Source: Globomyces pollinis-pini (taxonomy: Eukaryota; Chytridiomycota; Chytridiomycetes; Rhizophydiales; Globomycetaceae). Taken from it: DNA of 51,436 nt. A program made the position numbers and the translations under genes. The stretch covers positions 1 through 51,436 of the forward strand of contig MU621210.1 in assembly GCA_025399215.1 (NCBI GenBank), read 5' to 3'. Below, in pieces: positions 14,401 through 23,522 of the stretch (positions are counted from its first letter, which is position 1; each line of letters opens with the position of its first letter). Below the pieces are notes generated by a model. That model was given only the letters and a program-made list of their open reading frames with translations. It was not told where the DNA came from and did not search any database.

Positions 14401-14581
14401 AAAGAAAAAGTGGGTTCGTTAATACTACCTAAACTTGCCATAAAACATGGGATTAAGGCAAGTTATATACGAACTTTAGTAGATCGTAGTAGTAAAAGGT
14501 TACCAAAGTTCGTATATACCTTGCCTTAATTCCATGCTTTATAGCAAGTTTCGGTAGTATTAACGAACCCATTTTTTCTTT
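14401..14581. repeat. Inverted repeat: two 81-bp arms, 19-bp spacer, each arm a helix-turn-helix coding fragment
   Basis: The left arm 14401-14481 is the reverse complement of the right arm 14501-14581 at 74 of 81 positions by hand comparison. Translated in the same frame, both arms encode the peptide GSLILPKLAIKHGI followed by KA(S/R)YIRTLV. Five of the seven differences are silent third-codon-position changes, so the arms are two diverged copies of one coding sequence placed head to head. Similar (L/I)A.KHGI...Y.R.L segments occur in helix-turn-helix regions of DNA transposases; that link is inference. The transcript could form a strong hairpin. Confidence 0.8.
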
Positions 14582-14668
14582 GGCTATCCAGCTTTCATAA
14601 TCCGCGACCGCCTTTTGTTTGGTCACAATGGGGATTTTCGTCTTTCTCTTTAATAGTACCCTCCCCAT
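14453..14668 (-). pseudogene. Transposase-like helix-turn-helix fragment
   Basis: A 71-codon frame begins with a basic segment (KRKTKIP) and continues with TKQKAVADYESWIAKEK and a helix-turn-helix-like LPKLAIKHGIKARYIRTLV, then runs into the opposite arm of the inverted repeat and stops. No catalytic DDE domain follows. It is best read as the 5' remnant of a transposable-element gene. A second partial copy of the same segment lies on the plus strand in the left arm and reads on through VDRSSKRL. Pogo/Tc1-type or another DDE family cannot be distinguished. Confidence 0.5.
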
Positions 14669-14822
14669 GAAGATGAAGATAGTAGAATAGGAAAAAAAAA
14701 ACGTTATATTTCGCTTTTAAATGCCGATTGTCCAGTTGGACCAAGTGGCTGTTTTTTTTTCAATACCTCTTTCATTCTATCAACTATTCTAAGTTATTTT
14801 GATTTAATCAAGACTTTTTGTA

Positions 14823-14987
14823 ATGGCTAGAGATTGGATTGTTATAAACAATGATGCGTTAAAGACTTGCATTAAAGAGGTATCTGGTAATAGTAAATGC
14901 ATTGCTGCAAGAAAATTGAAGACAGAGAAATACACAATTGTAGATAGAGGACATTTAAATGTGCTGCTACATCATGCAACGTTGTAG
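14823..14987 (+). CDS. Small unidentified reading frame
   Basis: An ATG-initiated frame of 54 codons ends at TAG 14985-14987. The peptide (beginning MARDWIVINNDALK) is moderately basic, has no recognised motif, and no further exon can be joined. It lies next to the transposase-like fragment and may be part of the same decayed element. It could equally be chance. Confidence 0.2.
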   Translation: MARDWIVINNDALKTCIKEVSGNSKCIAARKLKTEKYTIVDRGHLNVLLHHATL

Positions 14988-15813
14988 GTGTATATTAAAT
15001 ACAAAGAAGTCACTTGAGTTGTGCATTCGGTAAAACAAGATATCAAATGTCTATATTGAAAGGAAAGGTCAGCCAGAAACGGGATGGACCATTAATCTTG
15101 ACAATGATTCTTGTTAGTTATAAGATGCTAAAAATGATACCAGGTAGCTAGCTCTTCAACAGTGATTGACCTGATGTACTTCAATTATACATAAAAAAAA
15201 GCGTTTTAAATCCTATACAAACAATATATACAATAATAGGGAGAATAATAGTCCAAGTCACAAAATACACTGAACAAAATCTTATATACAAATATTTAGA
15301 AGAACTAAATCCAGATGTAGTTTAACAATACATTTCTTTTCGATTATACACACATTCACAGAAGACATGATGGATATTTTAAAAGTATTATTCAAAAAGG
15401 ACCAAAAATAAAAATGTGTGTGTATTTAGAATTATGAGTAAACCTAATTTGTTTATGGAAGGGTGTATAATATAAAATTAGTTGGTATGTTAATACCTGT
15501 ATCAATATGTTTACATTAACTCCCATTTAGAAATTATGGATTTCGATTAGATGGAAAGAGAACTCAAGAAATATTGGATGGAAATTGACCTCAAGAAAAC
15601 TATTATCGATGCTAATTCTATTGCGTAGACTGTATATCAAGTATCAGCTGTCAATTGATACATATAAGTTCACTAAAGCTACATTTTCTAAATTTGAACT
15701 TTAACCCTACGATTTATCAGTAGTTAGTGCATATGACATTAAATGTGATCGAAACACCATTCATCGAAAAACAGGGAAAAAGTAATAAATAGCCATAGTT
15801 GAGAATTCTATGG

Positions 15814-16149
15814 TTATGTACAGTAATGATTGATATCTGATATCATCAATTTCAGTTTTCGATCGGTTTTGTAATGTAACGCTGGATCCTTAGCAATGAG
15901 AGAAAGGACTTGTATACAAAATAATTGTGTATTGTTTGGAGTATTATCCGATTCTTTTTCCAAAGAAACGTGTAAATGAACCAAAGCATAAATAGTCTTG
16001 GAAGAAAAACAAGACGGCACAAATAAGGAGAAATAATTAAAATGAAGATCATTCAAACCAAAAACGGTTTGAAACAACCAATAACGTAAAGATAAAGCCC
16101 ATGATGTGATTCTAAATTCTAAACCCACCTTGTGATAATTCAATGGCAA
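15814..16149 (-). CDS. Unidentified open frame, possible exon or relic
   Basis: An open frame of about 111 codons without an ATG at its upstream end; an in-frame TAA lies just before it. The translation has helical, Leu-rich segments and a reasonable amino acid mix (for example LFCIQVLSLIAKDPAL), so it could be an exon of a lost or unrecognised gene. No partner exon or family is evident. Confidence 0.2.
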   Translation of the reverse strand: MPLNYHKVGLEFRITSWALSLRYWLFQTVFGLNDLHFNYFSLFVPSCFSSKTIYALVHLHVSLEKESDNTPNNTQLFCIQVLSLIAKDPALHYKTDRKLKLMISDINHYCT

Positions 16150-16925
16150 TAATTAAATATATGGACAACTACGCTTTATTAAAATCAGTCGATTAAAGCA
16201 CAACGGAATACGCCAGAACATGTGAGGTCTATAGTGTGTTGATGCTTTTCATTCAAGCAAAGCAATTGAACAAGCAACACTCTGTTCTGGGTCAATCCGA
16301 GCTATGTATTTGTATTAATCTGGGCTAGTTGGATATGGAAGGTTGTTGTTCAGATCAAGAGTCTATGATCAATTTGTCATACCTCATGGTCAGTAGTAAT
16401 CAATGACAAACAAGGGCACTTTCGTAACAACCATGCGTCTAAACCGCACTAAGTTTGAATATAGTGAGTCACAAAGTGCCACATCGGCCATCTTTCAAAT
16501 GAGGAATTGTGGGATTGTAAACAAGTTATTTTGGAAGTAAATAAGAGTTGAAGAAGCTGTTGTTTTGTTGTTTTACTTACTGGGCCGAAAGCAACAAAAG
16601 TGGGATAGATCACGAAATTCAGGTGGTGTGATGGTGTTCTGTGTACAAGAAAAAAAATAACGTAGTCCCCACTATTCCACTATTACTCATCCCTGTTCCA
16701 GCATAGAACAGCAGAGAACAACATACATTGACGCCCAAGAAGCATTCATGCCTCTTCCGAATGGAGTTTCTTTAGATTGATAAGGCTTCATTCTACATTC
16801 GTCGCTTTTTCATAACGCTTGTTTCAGTTCGTTGAAAAAATAACGTGATAACATTTGTGTAACTACCCGTGCAACACATTGATTTCCTTATATAACCAGT
16901 CGCCTTCTTTCCAGATTTCACTCAA

Positions 16926-18736
16926 ATGTCTGACAAGAAACAAACCTTAGAAGAGTTGATGGACAGCTTGGTCATCAAGCATGCCGAAACCGAACGTAGA
17001 ATAAACAAAGAGATTGATGCTGACATTATCTCTAAAATGGACAACCCGATCTTGGGTGTACAGTTCAAAAAACCATTCATTGTCGCTCCTTCCAATCCTT
17101 CCTTGTACTTCATTATTCCAAATGAATTTGCTGAACGTTTCTGTTACTACGGATGGTCTCCTTTGTTAAAAAAATTGTTGGGTGGTGTTCTTGGTTTATC
17201 CAAATGGTCCTATGGTTTAGACGGAAAGATCGCTGGAAAAGATGGTAATGATTGGCCATTAACTAACCTTTAGACACTGATGTAAATGCTTTTGCGTTGA
17301 ACTATGATTTCTTGACCTACTTTACTCCATTGCTGGGAGCCTTCATTTCTGATTCTTTCCTGGACAAGTACAAGACTATTGTATCCTTGGGTCTCTTTTA
17401 TTTGGTGGGTATGTTCATGCTCTCTTTTTCTGTAAACCCAAACATCCTTGGATACAGTCAAGTATTAGCTCCAATTTATGAAGCTTCTCCGCTTAATCAA
17501 ACTGTTATTGATGCTGGAATTAAATTCATTCCTCCTCAAGGCCCAAATGTCACATCTGCTCCAGCTTGGTTAGTCTACACTGCTTTGTTGTTCTTAGCTT
17601 TTGGTACTGGTGGTATTAAACCTTGTGTTTCTGCTCACGGTGGTGATCAATTCCTTCCACAACAGGGAATGGCCCTTAACTTGTTCTTTTCCATGTTCTA
17701 TATGTCTATTAACGTTGGTGCCATGTTGTCTGGTTTATTCGTTACACCTTTACAAGAAAAGAAATGTTTTGGTTCCCCTGAAGATTGTTTCTACGAAGTA
17801 TTCATCATCTGTTCCGTTGTATTTGCTATTGCCTACTTTTTGTTCATATTTGGTAAACGTTACTATAGAGTTGTACCACCAGCTGGTCGTTTTATTCTTG
17901 GTGATTTGTGTGTTTGTGGATTCACCTGGATGTTCAAGGGCAAAGAACATGTCGAATCCGTCTATGGAAAGTCTATTGTTATGGAAGCTGCTGACTTAGG
18001 AAAAGTTTTGGTTGCTATTCTCCCAACTCCATTCTTCTGGATGGCTTTCAAACAAAGTGGTAATCTATGGCAAGATTCTACCGATCGTCTCGGAAAAAGC
18101 ATTATGAACAGTGTTCAAATTAACACCGTCGTCAATCCTTTATTAATTGTTATTTTGGCACCATTATTTAACAAACTTGTTTACCCAGTATTACCAAAGA
18201 AATTTGGTCTTTTACAAAGAATCTGTCTTGGATACTTCTTCACCGCTTTATCCATGGTTATTTGTGGTTTAATTGACCAATATGTTTTGGCTAGATGCAC
18301 AGTTGATAGTTCTTTGGAAAGAGGATCTTACTATTATGGAGTCTGTGCTTATCCACAATTGGACAACACTATTTGGATCATTCCATATATCATCATGACC
18401 ATTGGTGAAGTTTTGATTTCAATTTCAGGACTTAACTTTGTATATGAAGAAGTAGGTAAACGTACCAAATCCTCATCCACTGCTCTCTGGCTTGTTGGAT
18501 CATCTTTCGGATCTTTCTTCACCTCACGTTTGAGTAAATTCTTGAAACCTGGAACTGTCGTCAACGAAAACCACAAAGTCACCTTTGATCAATTCTACTT
18601 TATTTGTGCTGGAATTTTAATGGTTGTTGTTATTCCACAAATGATCATTACTTACTTCTATGTTTACAAGGCTGATCGTCCAGAAACCATTGAATTGGAA
18701 AAGAAGATTGAGAAAGCTATAGATTATGAACCTTAA
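16926..18736 (+). CDS. Proton-dependent oligopeptide transporter (POT/PTR2 family)
   Basis: Two exons (16926-17244, 17274-18736) with a 29-nt intron give 593 residues. The family signature is the proton-coupling motif in NEFAERFCYYGW (ExxERFxYYG), followed by FGTGGIKPCVSAHGGDQF, the second POT signature, and about 12 hydrophobic helices ending near the C-terminus. POT carriers import di- and tripeptides with protons across the plasma membrane or endomembranes; the family also includes some nitrate and drug transporters, so substrate is inferred. The 68-residue N-terminal extension before the first helix is hydrophilic. For an osmotroph or intracellular parasite, peptide uptake fits well. Confidence 0.93.
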
Positions 18737-19282
18737 ATATCATTTTAGGAAATTGAATAAACTGTTTTGTATCCAATATTTGTTTGGTTTTGTTAATGCT
18801 TTGAGTATTATATTTAGTCTAAACTACTGCAAGTATTTGCTGTACAAATGATACATTTACTATTCCAGGTGGCCTTTAGTCCTAACGTGACAAGTCGAAT
18901 TTAATAGGCGGAATATCGGAAACGACCACTGTATATGGTAATGTAACAATAATTAAAGTGGATATATAATTGTATATGTTATCTACATCTGATAGTACAA
19001 TCTGATATCTGTCAAACATCACTTCATCAATATACGGTCATAATTCGCTGATGAAGTTTTCTTGCATTATTAAGTGATGCTTAATTTCGAACTTACTTGA
19101 CCTCCTAAATATAGTTCAATATCCATCAATACGCGAAGGACAACTCATCCTCTGCCAAAGTATCATTTACATTTCAACGAAGGGGAACGACCAGCTGTTG
19201 GTGTGATCAAAGCGTGATCTAGTAACGCCGCATCTTCATCATTCACCTGTATTTAAACTCATTTTCATCAAACAAAACTAAA
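18737..19282. other. Intergenic, no gene seen
   Basis: About 545 bp between two co-directional genes. No exon is supported. It should hold the 3' flank of the peptide transporter and the promoter of the carrier gene. No repeat or RNA gene is evident. Confidence 0.5.
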
Positions 19283-20315
19283 ATGGAAGTTCAAACAACG
19301 TTATCGAAACTAAAGGGTTGGTTTAGTGAACCTGGTCCGTATTGGAAAACAATTCAACCATTTGTGTTTGGTGGGACCGCTGGAATGGTCGCTACCACCT
19401 GTATTCAACCAATTGATATGGTCAAGGTTTCTATCCAATTACATGGAAAGGGTGGAGTTACTAATCCGTTTATTGTTGCAAAAGATCTGATTGCCAAGGA
19501 TGGTGTCTTTTCGTTATGTAAACTCATCCATTTCTTACCATAGATCGTGGTTTATCTGCTGGTTTGTTGCGACAAGTATGCTCGTTGCTATTTAATTGAT
19601 CCATCTAGGCGACTTATACTACTGCTCGAATGGGGATTTTTAGAACCATTTCGAATAAATTAAAAGCGGAAGATGGGTCACTCACTTTTGCGAAACGGGC
19701 GGTTGCAGGTTTAATTGCTGGTGGATTGGGATCTGGTATTCATTCTTTTTCTTATGAGTAGTGGTTGGAACTCCTTGTGACCTTGCTTTGGTTAGAATGC
19801 AGGCTGACCTGTCTTTACCTCCAAATGAACGTGCAAATTACAAGAATGTCGTTGATGCTCTTTATAGAATTGCTAAAGCTGATGGCATTTCTGGATTATG
19901 GGCTGGATGTGTCCCAACAGTAATGCGACATTCACTAATTGTTTAGGTTGCTAGGGCAATGGCATTGAATGTTGGTATGTTGGCGACATATGATCAAGCT
20001 AAAGATACTCTGGAAGCAAAGTTTGGAAAGAATGGAGTCACATCTTTCACCAGTTCTGCAATTGCGGGATTCTTTGCTTCAGCAGCATCCCTTCCATTTG
20101 ATTTTGTAAAAACGCGTATCCAGAAAATGACACCAGATGCTAACGGGAAACTGCCTTATCGAGGATCAATTGACTGTGCCTTGAAAGTATTGCGCACTGA
20201 AGGACCAATGGCATTCTATAAAGGATTCTGGACTTTCTATGTCCGTATTGCACCACATGCTATGATCACTTTACTAGTTGCCGATACACTACGACAAAAA
20301 TTTGGTGCTAATTAA
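19283..20315 (+). CDS. Mitochondrial carrier, 2-oxoglutarate/malate carrier-like
   Basis: Five exons (19283-19517, 19544-19575, 19609-19735, 19762-19919, 19947-20315) give 306 residues. Three carrier repeats carry P-x-[DE]-x-x-[KR] motifs: QPIDMVKV, TPCDLALVRM and LPFDFVKTR. The atypical second motif (TPxDLALVRM), with ADLSLPPNERANYKN and PTVARAMALN after it, matches the oxoglutarate carrier subfamily (SLC25A11-like). These carriers exchange 2-oxoglutarate for malate or other dicarboxylates across the inner mitochondrial membrane as part of the malate-aspartate shuttle. Subfamily assignment rests on motif recall. The next gene, convergent, is another mitochondrial carrier. Confidence 0.9.
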
Positions 20316-20421
20316 CTTGAAATAAAGATTATTGAACAACCGTTTCGAAAATGTGCATGGTATTATGAATTTTGTCATAGATATGTATATTAACCGACAA
20401 ATGTCTTTCTAGTTTAATCTA

Positions 20422-21343
20422 TCACATTGGTTTTACTCCAGAAACCTTACGGAGTTGTTCCAAAACAATAAAAGTGATAATTGTATGTGGTCCTAACCGA
20501 AGCCATGATGGTAACCAGCCTTTAAATAATCCAATTGGCCCTTCTGCTTTGACTGTCTTAATCATGCAATCGTAAGAAGATGAATAGAGTAGTCCTTTGC
20601 CTTCTGGAGTAAATTTTTGATTCATATATCGAGATTTGACAACATCTACTGGTGAAGACGCAGTAGCGCACACAAATCCAGCAATCATGGACGACGCGAA
20701 ATGGACCATGATACCTTCGTGGAAATGACCAGCATCTATCAATAATCGTTTACTATGATCGTAACTGCCATATTAAATAACATCTATCAAGTTACCTAGA
20801 TAACTGTGCAGCAGTAACTATAATTGCACGTTGCGTTGTTGGCCCTACTCCACGATACAAACCAGGGATCCCTTCTTTCGATACAATATCGCGCACAGTG
20901 CTCCATATGGTAACATGGCCTGCAGCTGCGGAAGCTTGAAACCTCACCTTAATTAAATCAGTAGGATTAGCAATAGCAGCTCCAATCATTCCTGATAGTC
21001 CCCCGGCAGCAATTTTCTTCCATAAAGGTTCTACCTTTTCGTTATCAGAAAGAATTGTTTTGAATGGTTGATACAATCCCATCCTAATGGTACTATAACT
21101 GGCCTCACGTAAAACTGAAGCAGACAATCCTCTCCAAAGCGATACAATCCCTTCACTACGAATCATATTTGAAATCACATTTGAATTTCCTTTCGCTGCC
21201 AATTCTCCATTCAGTTGAAGTCTGATTTTAATTGTATCAATTGGATGAGTAAATACTGCTGCTACACAGCATGCAATTCCTCCATAAAAGAAACTGAGTT
21301 TTTGAAGGAACTTTGACGATTTTGATTCAATTTTAGTGTCCAT
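20422..21343 (-). CDS. Mitochondrial carrier of the UCP/dicarboxylate carrier group
   Basis: Two exons (20796-21343, 20422-20764) with a 31-nt intron give 296 residues. Carrier motifs are HPIDTIKIRLQ, NPTDLIKVRFQA and SPVDVVKSRYMN. The last two closely resemble the uncoupling-protein and dicarboxylate-carrier branch. The protein sits in the inner mitochondrial membrane and should exchange small dicarboxylates or act as an uncoupling-like carrier. It lies tail to tail with the oxoglutarate-type carrier, 106 bp apart. Its first 92 bases of coding sequence (21252-21343) plus upstream flank are repeated exactly beyond an N gap (21473-21653), which is best read as an assembly overlap rather than a second gene. 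Confidence 0.9.
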
Positions 21344-21432
21344 TCTTTGAAAAAAATCGTCCCCACTCTTTCAGTAGCCCACCTGACATGGCCTTAATAC
21401 CCAATTGGGACAAAGAACTCAGCATTGAATTA

Positions 21433-21472
21433 NNNNNNNNNNNNNNNNNNNNNNNNNNNNNNNNNNNNNNNN
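21433..21472. other. Assembly gap (40 N)
   Basis: Forty N bases. The 181 bp before it (21252-21432) and the 181 bp after it (21473-21653) are identical, so the two contig ends overlap and the true genome most likely has a single copy and no gap. Confidence 0.98.
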
Positions 21473-21653
21473 AATACTGCTGCTACACAGCATGCAATTC
21501 CTCCATAAAAGAAACTGAGTTTTTGAAGGAACTTTGACGATTTTGATTCAATTTTAGTGTCCATTCTTTGAAAAAAATCGTCCCCACTCTTTCAGTAGCC
21601 CACCTGACATGGCCTTAATACCCAATTGGGACAAAGAACTCAGCATTGAATTA
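21473..21653. repeat. Exact 181-bp copy of 21252-21432 (assembly duplication)
   Basis: Contains a second copy of the UCP/DIC-like carrier start codon and about 92 bases of its coding sequence on the minus strand, truncated at the gap. Identity over the whole length, including non-coding flank, argues against an old duplication. It should not be annotated as a carrier fragment. Confidence 0.9.
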
Positions 21654-21734
21654 CTTTTCATTAAACTAGATTTGGGATTATTGATTTATTAATGTGTAAA
21701 CAGTTGATTGAAATTCACGTTGAATTAACAGTCC

Positions 21735-23210
21735 TTAGCATTGTATTGTTGAATTATGTTGTTTTGGAACTTTTTTGATTTTCCTTAATTTAGGAATCAG
21801 CTTTCCAAATTTTTCCAATAGTGTCAAATGAATGGCATTATGAGAAAAAATGATAAAGTATCGTATACATACTGATAATGTATAAATTCTATCGCTTCCA
21901 AGTATCAAGGTATAATTTTGTAGAAAGCTCATGAGGTAGAACAAAATAATTCCAGATATCTGAATAAATAGTAGGATAACAAAGTATGAATCTTGTTTGA
22001 ACAGAAAGCGAAGGTAATGTTTTTTCGTGTGTTTGAATCGAAAAACGATGACCAACAATGGCATTAAATTCACTAAGAAAAATATGAGAGTCCAGTATGG
22101 TGCCCAACTGTACCAAATAGAGAGATCATTGTAGGACATAATACAATTGTTATGGCTATCGAAACAGAGAGAAAAATATCTACTTCCAGCTAATAGAAAA
22201 TGTAGTACTGTAATTATTAAAGCAAGTGAGATCTTCATTGTCTTTCGACTTCCTTCCAATCGGAGATCAACTAAGATATTAATGGTTAAGATAATAGTTC
22301 CCATTGTAGAAACATTCTCGAATATTGACGAAACACCAAAATGAATCAGGTAATCATCTCCAATATAGTAGATATACGATACCCGACTGATCACTGTGAT
22401 TAGCCAAGAAAGATTCAAAATGATAAAGTATCGAAATAGGTTTTGCTTTCTTTTAAAGTACAATTGATAAAAACATGATAGAACCGACACGATTGAGAGT
22501 GCACATAGAAAGCCGATTGTGATGTCTGAAACTGTGAATGTATTTGGGATATAAAGGGACTGAGGAACCTCCGATATCCATGGATAAGTAATTGTGCCTT
22601 CAGTTGTCTTTATAAAAGACAGAGAAACACTAGTAAATACACTATTGTAAATTGTAGTTGGAAGTTTGGACAGCTGAATTGAAAAATTTGAGTTAATACA
22701 GGATTTGTCATTATATACTGTCAGAAGTCCTGTGCTGGAGCATATCATACTTTCTGTACATTCATCATTTGCCAAGATTAGTATATCTTGGTATGGAAGG
22801 TTCGAGTGAACGCTGTTGGAGTGAAGTAGACAATATTTTGTGTTGTTAGCTTCCAAAGGAAGGTACCCAAAAATTAACGGATTTGTCGAAGACATCAATG
22901 CTGGGGCACTGCTCTTGTAATTTCCGGATCTGTTTGGAGTTAATGACTTTACACAACAATTGATGGAGAATTGTGGTGGTGCTACTCCGCACTGATAATA
23001 AAAAGCGTCCATAGCATTTAACTGAAATGATTCTGGCCATATTTCGTTTGGTTCAGGTTCATAACCTTCTAAATCGGAGATTGAAAATGAACAAACCGAG
23101 TTGGGTGGTCCAGAACATCTATCTGAGTGCAACCATTGAGAATGAACCAAGACATGAGACAATACCGTATAAAACTGGGTATGTATAGCGTATAGCGTCA
23201 GTATATTCAT
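21735..23210 (-). CDS. Seven-transmembrane protein with Cys-rich ectodomain (GPCR-like orphan, copy 1)
   Basis: An intronless frame of 491 residues. The N-terminus (MNILTLYAIHTQFYTVLSHV) can serve as a signal peptide. An ectodomain of about 200 residues follows with a conserved Cys layout: RCSGPP, CGVAPP...NCCVKSL, KYC, ECTESMICSS and KSC, plus N-glycosylation sites. Seven hydrophobic helices follow from about residue 228, including a FENVSTMGT helix, a LLAGSRYFSL helix and a WAPYWTL...FRF helix. A second gene at 29799-31250 has the same layout and is a paralogue. The topology is GPCR-like, but no DRY or NPxxY motif is seen, so coupling to G proteins is inference. It is divergent from the MYND-presenilin gene. 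Confidence 0.85.
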   Translation of the reverse strand: MNILTLYAIHTQFYTVLSHVLVHSQWLHSDRCSGPPNSVCSFSISDLEGYEPEPNEIWPESFQLNAMDAFYYQCGVAPPQFSINCCVKSLTPNRSGNYKSSAPALMSSTNPLIFGYLPLEANNTKYCLLHSNSVHSNLPYQDILILANDECTESMICSSTGLLTVYNDKSCINSNFSIQLSKLPTTIYNSVFTSVSLSFIKTTEGTITYPWISEVPQSLYIPNTFTVSDITIGFLCALSIVSVLSCFYQLYFKRKQNLFRYFIILNLSWLITVISRVSYIYYIGDDYLIHFGVSSIFENVSTMGTIILTINILVDLRLEGSRKTMKISLALIITVLHFLLAGSRYFSLCFDSHNNCIMSYNDLSIWYSWAPYWTLIFFLVNLMPLLVIVFRFKHTKKHYLRFLFKQDSYFVILLFIQISGIILFYLMSFLQNYTLILGSDRIYTLSVCIRYFIIFSHNAIHLTLLEKFGKLIPKLRKIKKVPKQHNSTIQC

Positions 23211-23522
23211 TTTTCAGGGTAATAGAAATTACACGAATTTCAGAAACTTTCGCGTCTTGTGAATTAATCAAACTCAGCGGTACTTTTTTAAACATAAATC
23301 ATCAAAACGATTCGAGTGAAATAATTGATAATCAATTAATTTCCTCCTATAAGTGTAATATTTTGATTCAACTTTGAGATAATAAGTTAGTTACATTGCA
23401 TGGGTTAATCACTAAATCTACACGGTAGAATCAGTAATTGACCTCAAGTTGCCATAGACTCTTTGATTCTTTAAGTACGTGCCACAAATAATTTCTGTCT
23501 CTATAAATTCTGTGTTAGACAA
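23211..23522. promoter_or_regulatory. Shared divergent promoter of 7TM copy 1 and MYND-presenilin
   Basis: A 312-bp AT-rich intergenic stretch with divergent starts at 23210 (minus) and 23523 (plus). A small palindrome, TTGATAATCAATTAA, lies at about 23326-23340. No known element can be assigned; co-regulation is inference from arrangement. Confidence 0.4.

Larger units (their letters stand above)
14133..16925. other. Gene-poor 2.8-kb stretch between alpha-tubulin and the peptide transporter
   Basis: Apart from the inverted transposase-like duplication and three weak reading frames listed separately, no exon chain can be built on either strand. The sequence is AT-rich with several A or T runs (for example near 14394, 14691 and 14752). 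It looks like decayed mobile-element sequence plus promoter DNA of the downstream transporter. Confidence 0.55.

Noticed and set aside
14401..14581. Intrinsic terminator or simple terminal inverted repeats of a MITE
   Set aside because: Arms are 81 bp, coding in phase and differ mainly at silent sites, which points to duplicated coding fragments rather than a terminator or ordinary TIRs.
19518..19761. Interpreting frequent in-frame stops and frame changes as pseudogenes (for example in the carrier, RFC5, fumarase and CTF18)
   Set aside because: Each break coincides with a GT...AG segment of 21-38 nt whose removal restores conserved family motifs, so they are introns.
21473..21653. Second mitochondrial-carrier gene fragment beside the gap
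   Set aside because: Exact copy of 21252-21432 including non-coding flank; explained by unmerged overlapping contig ends.
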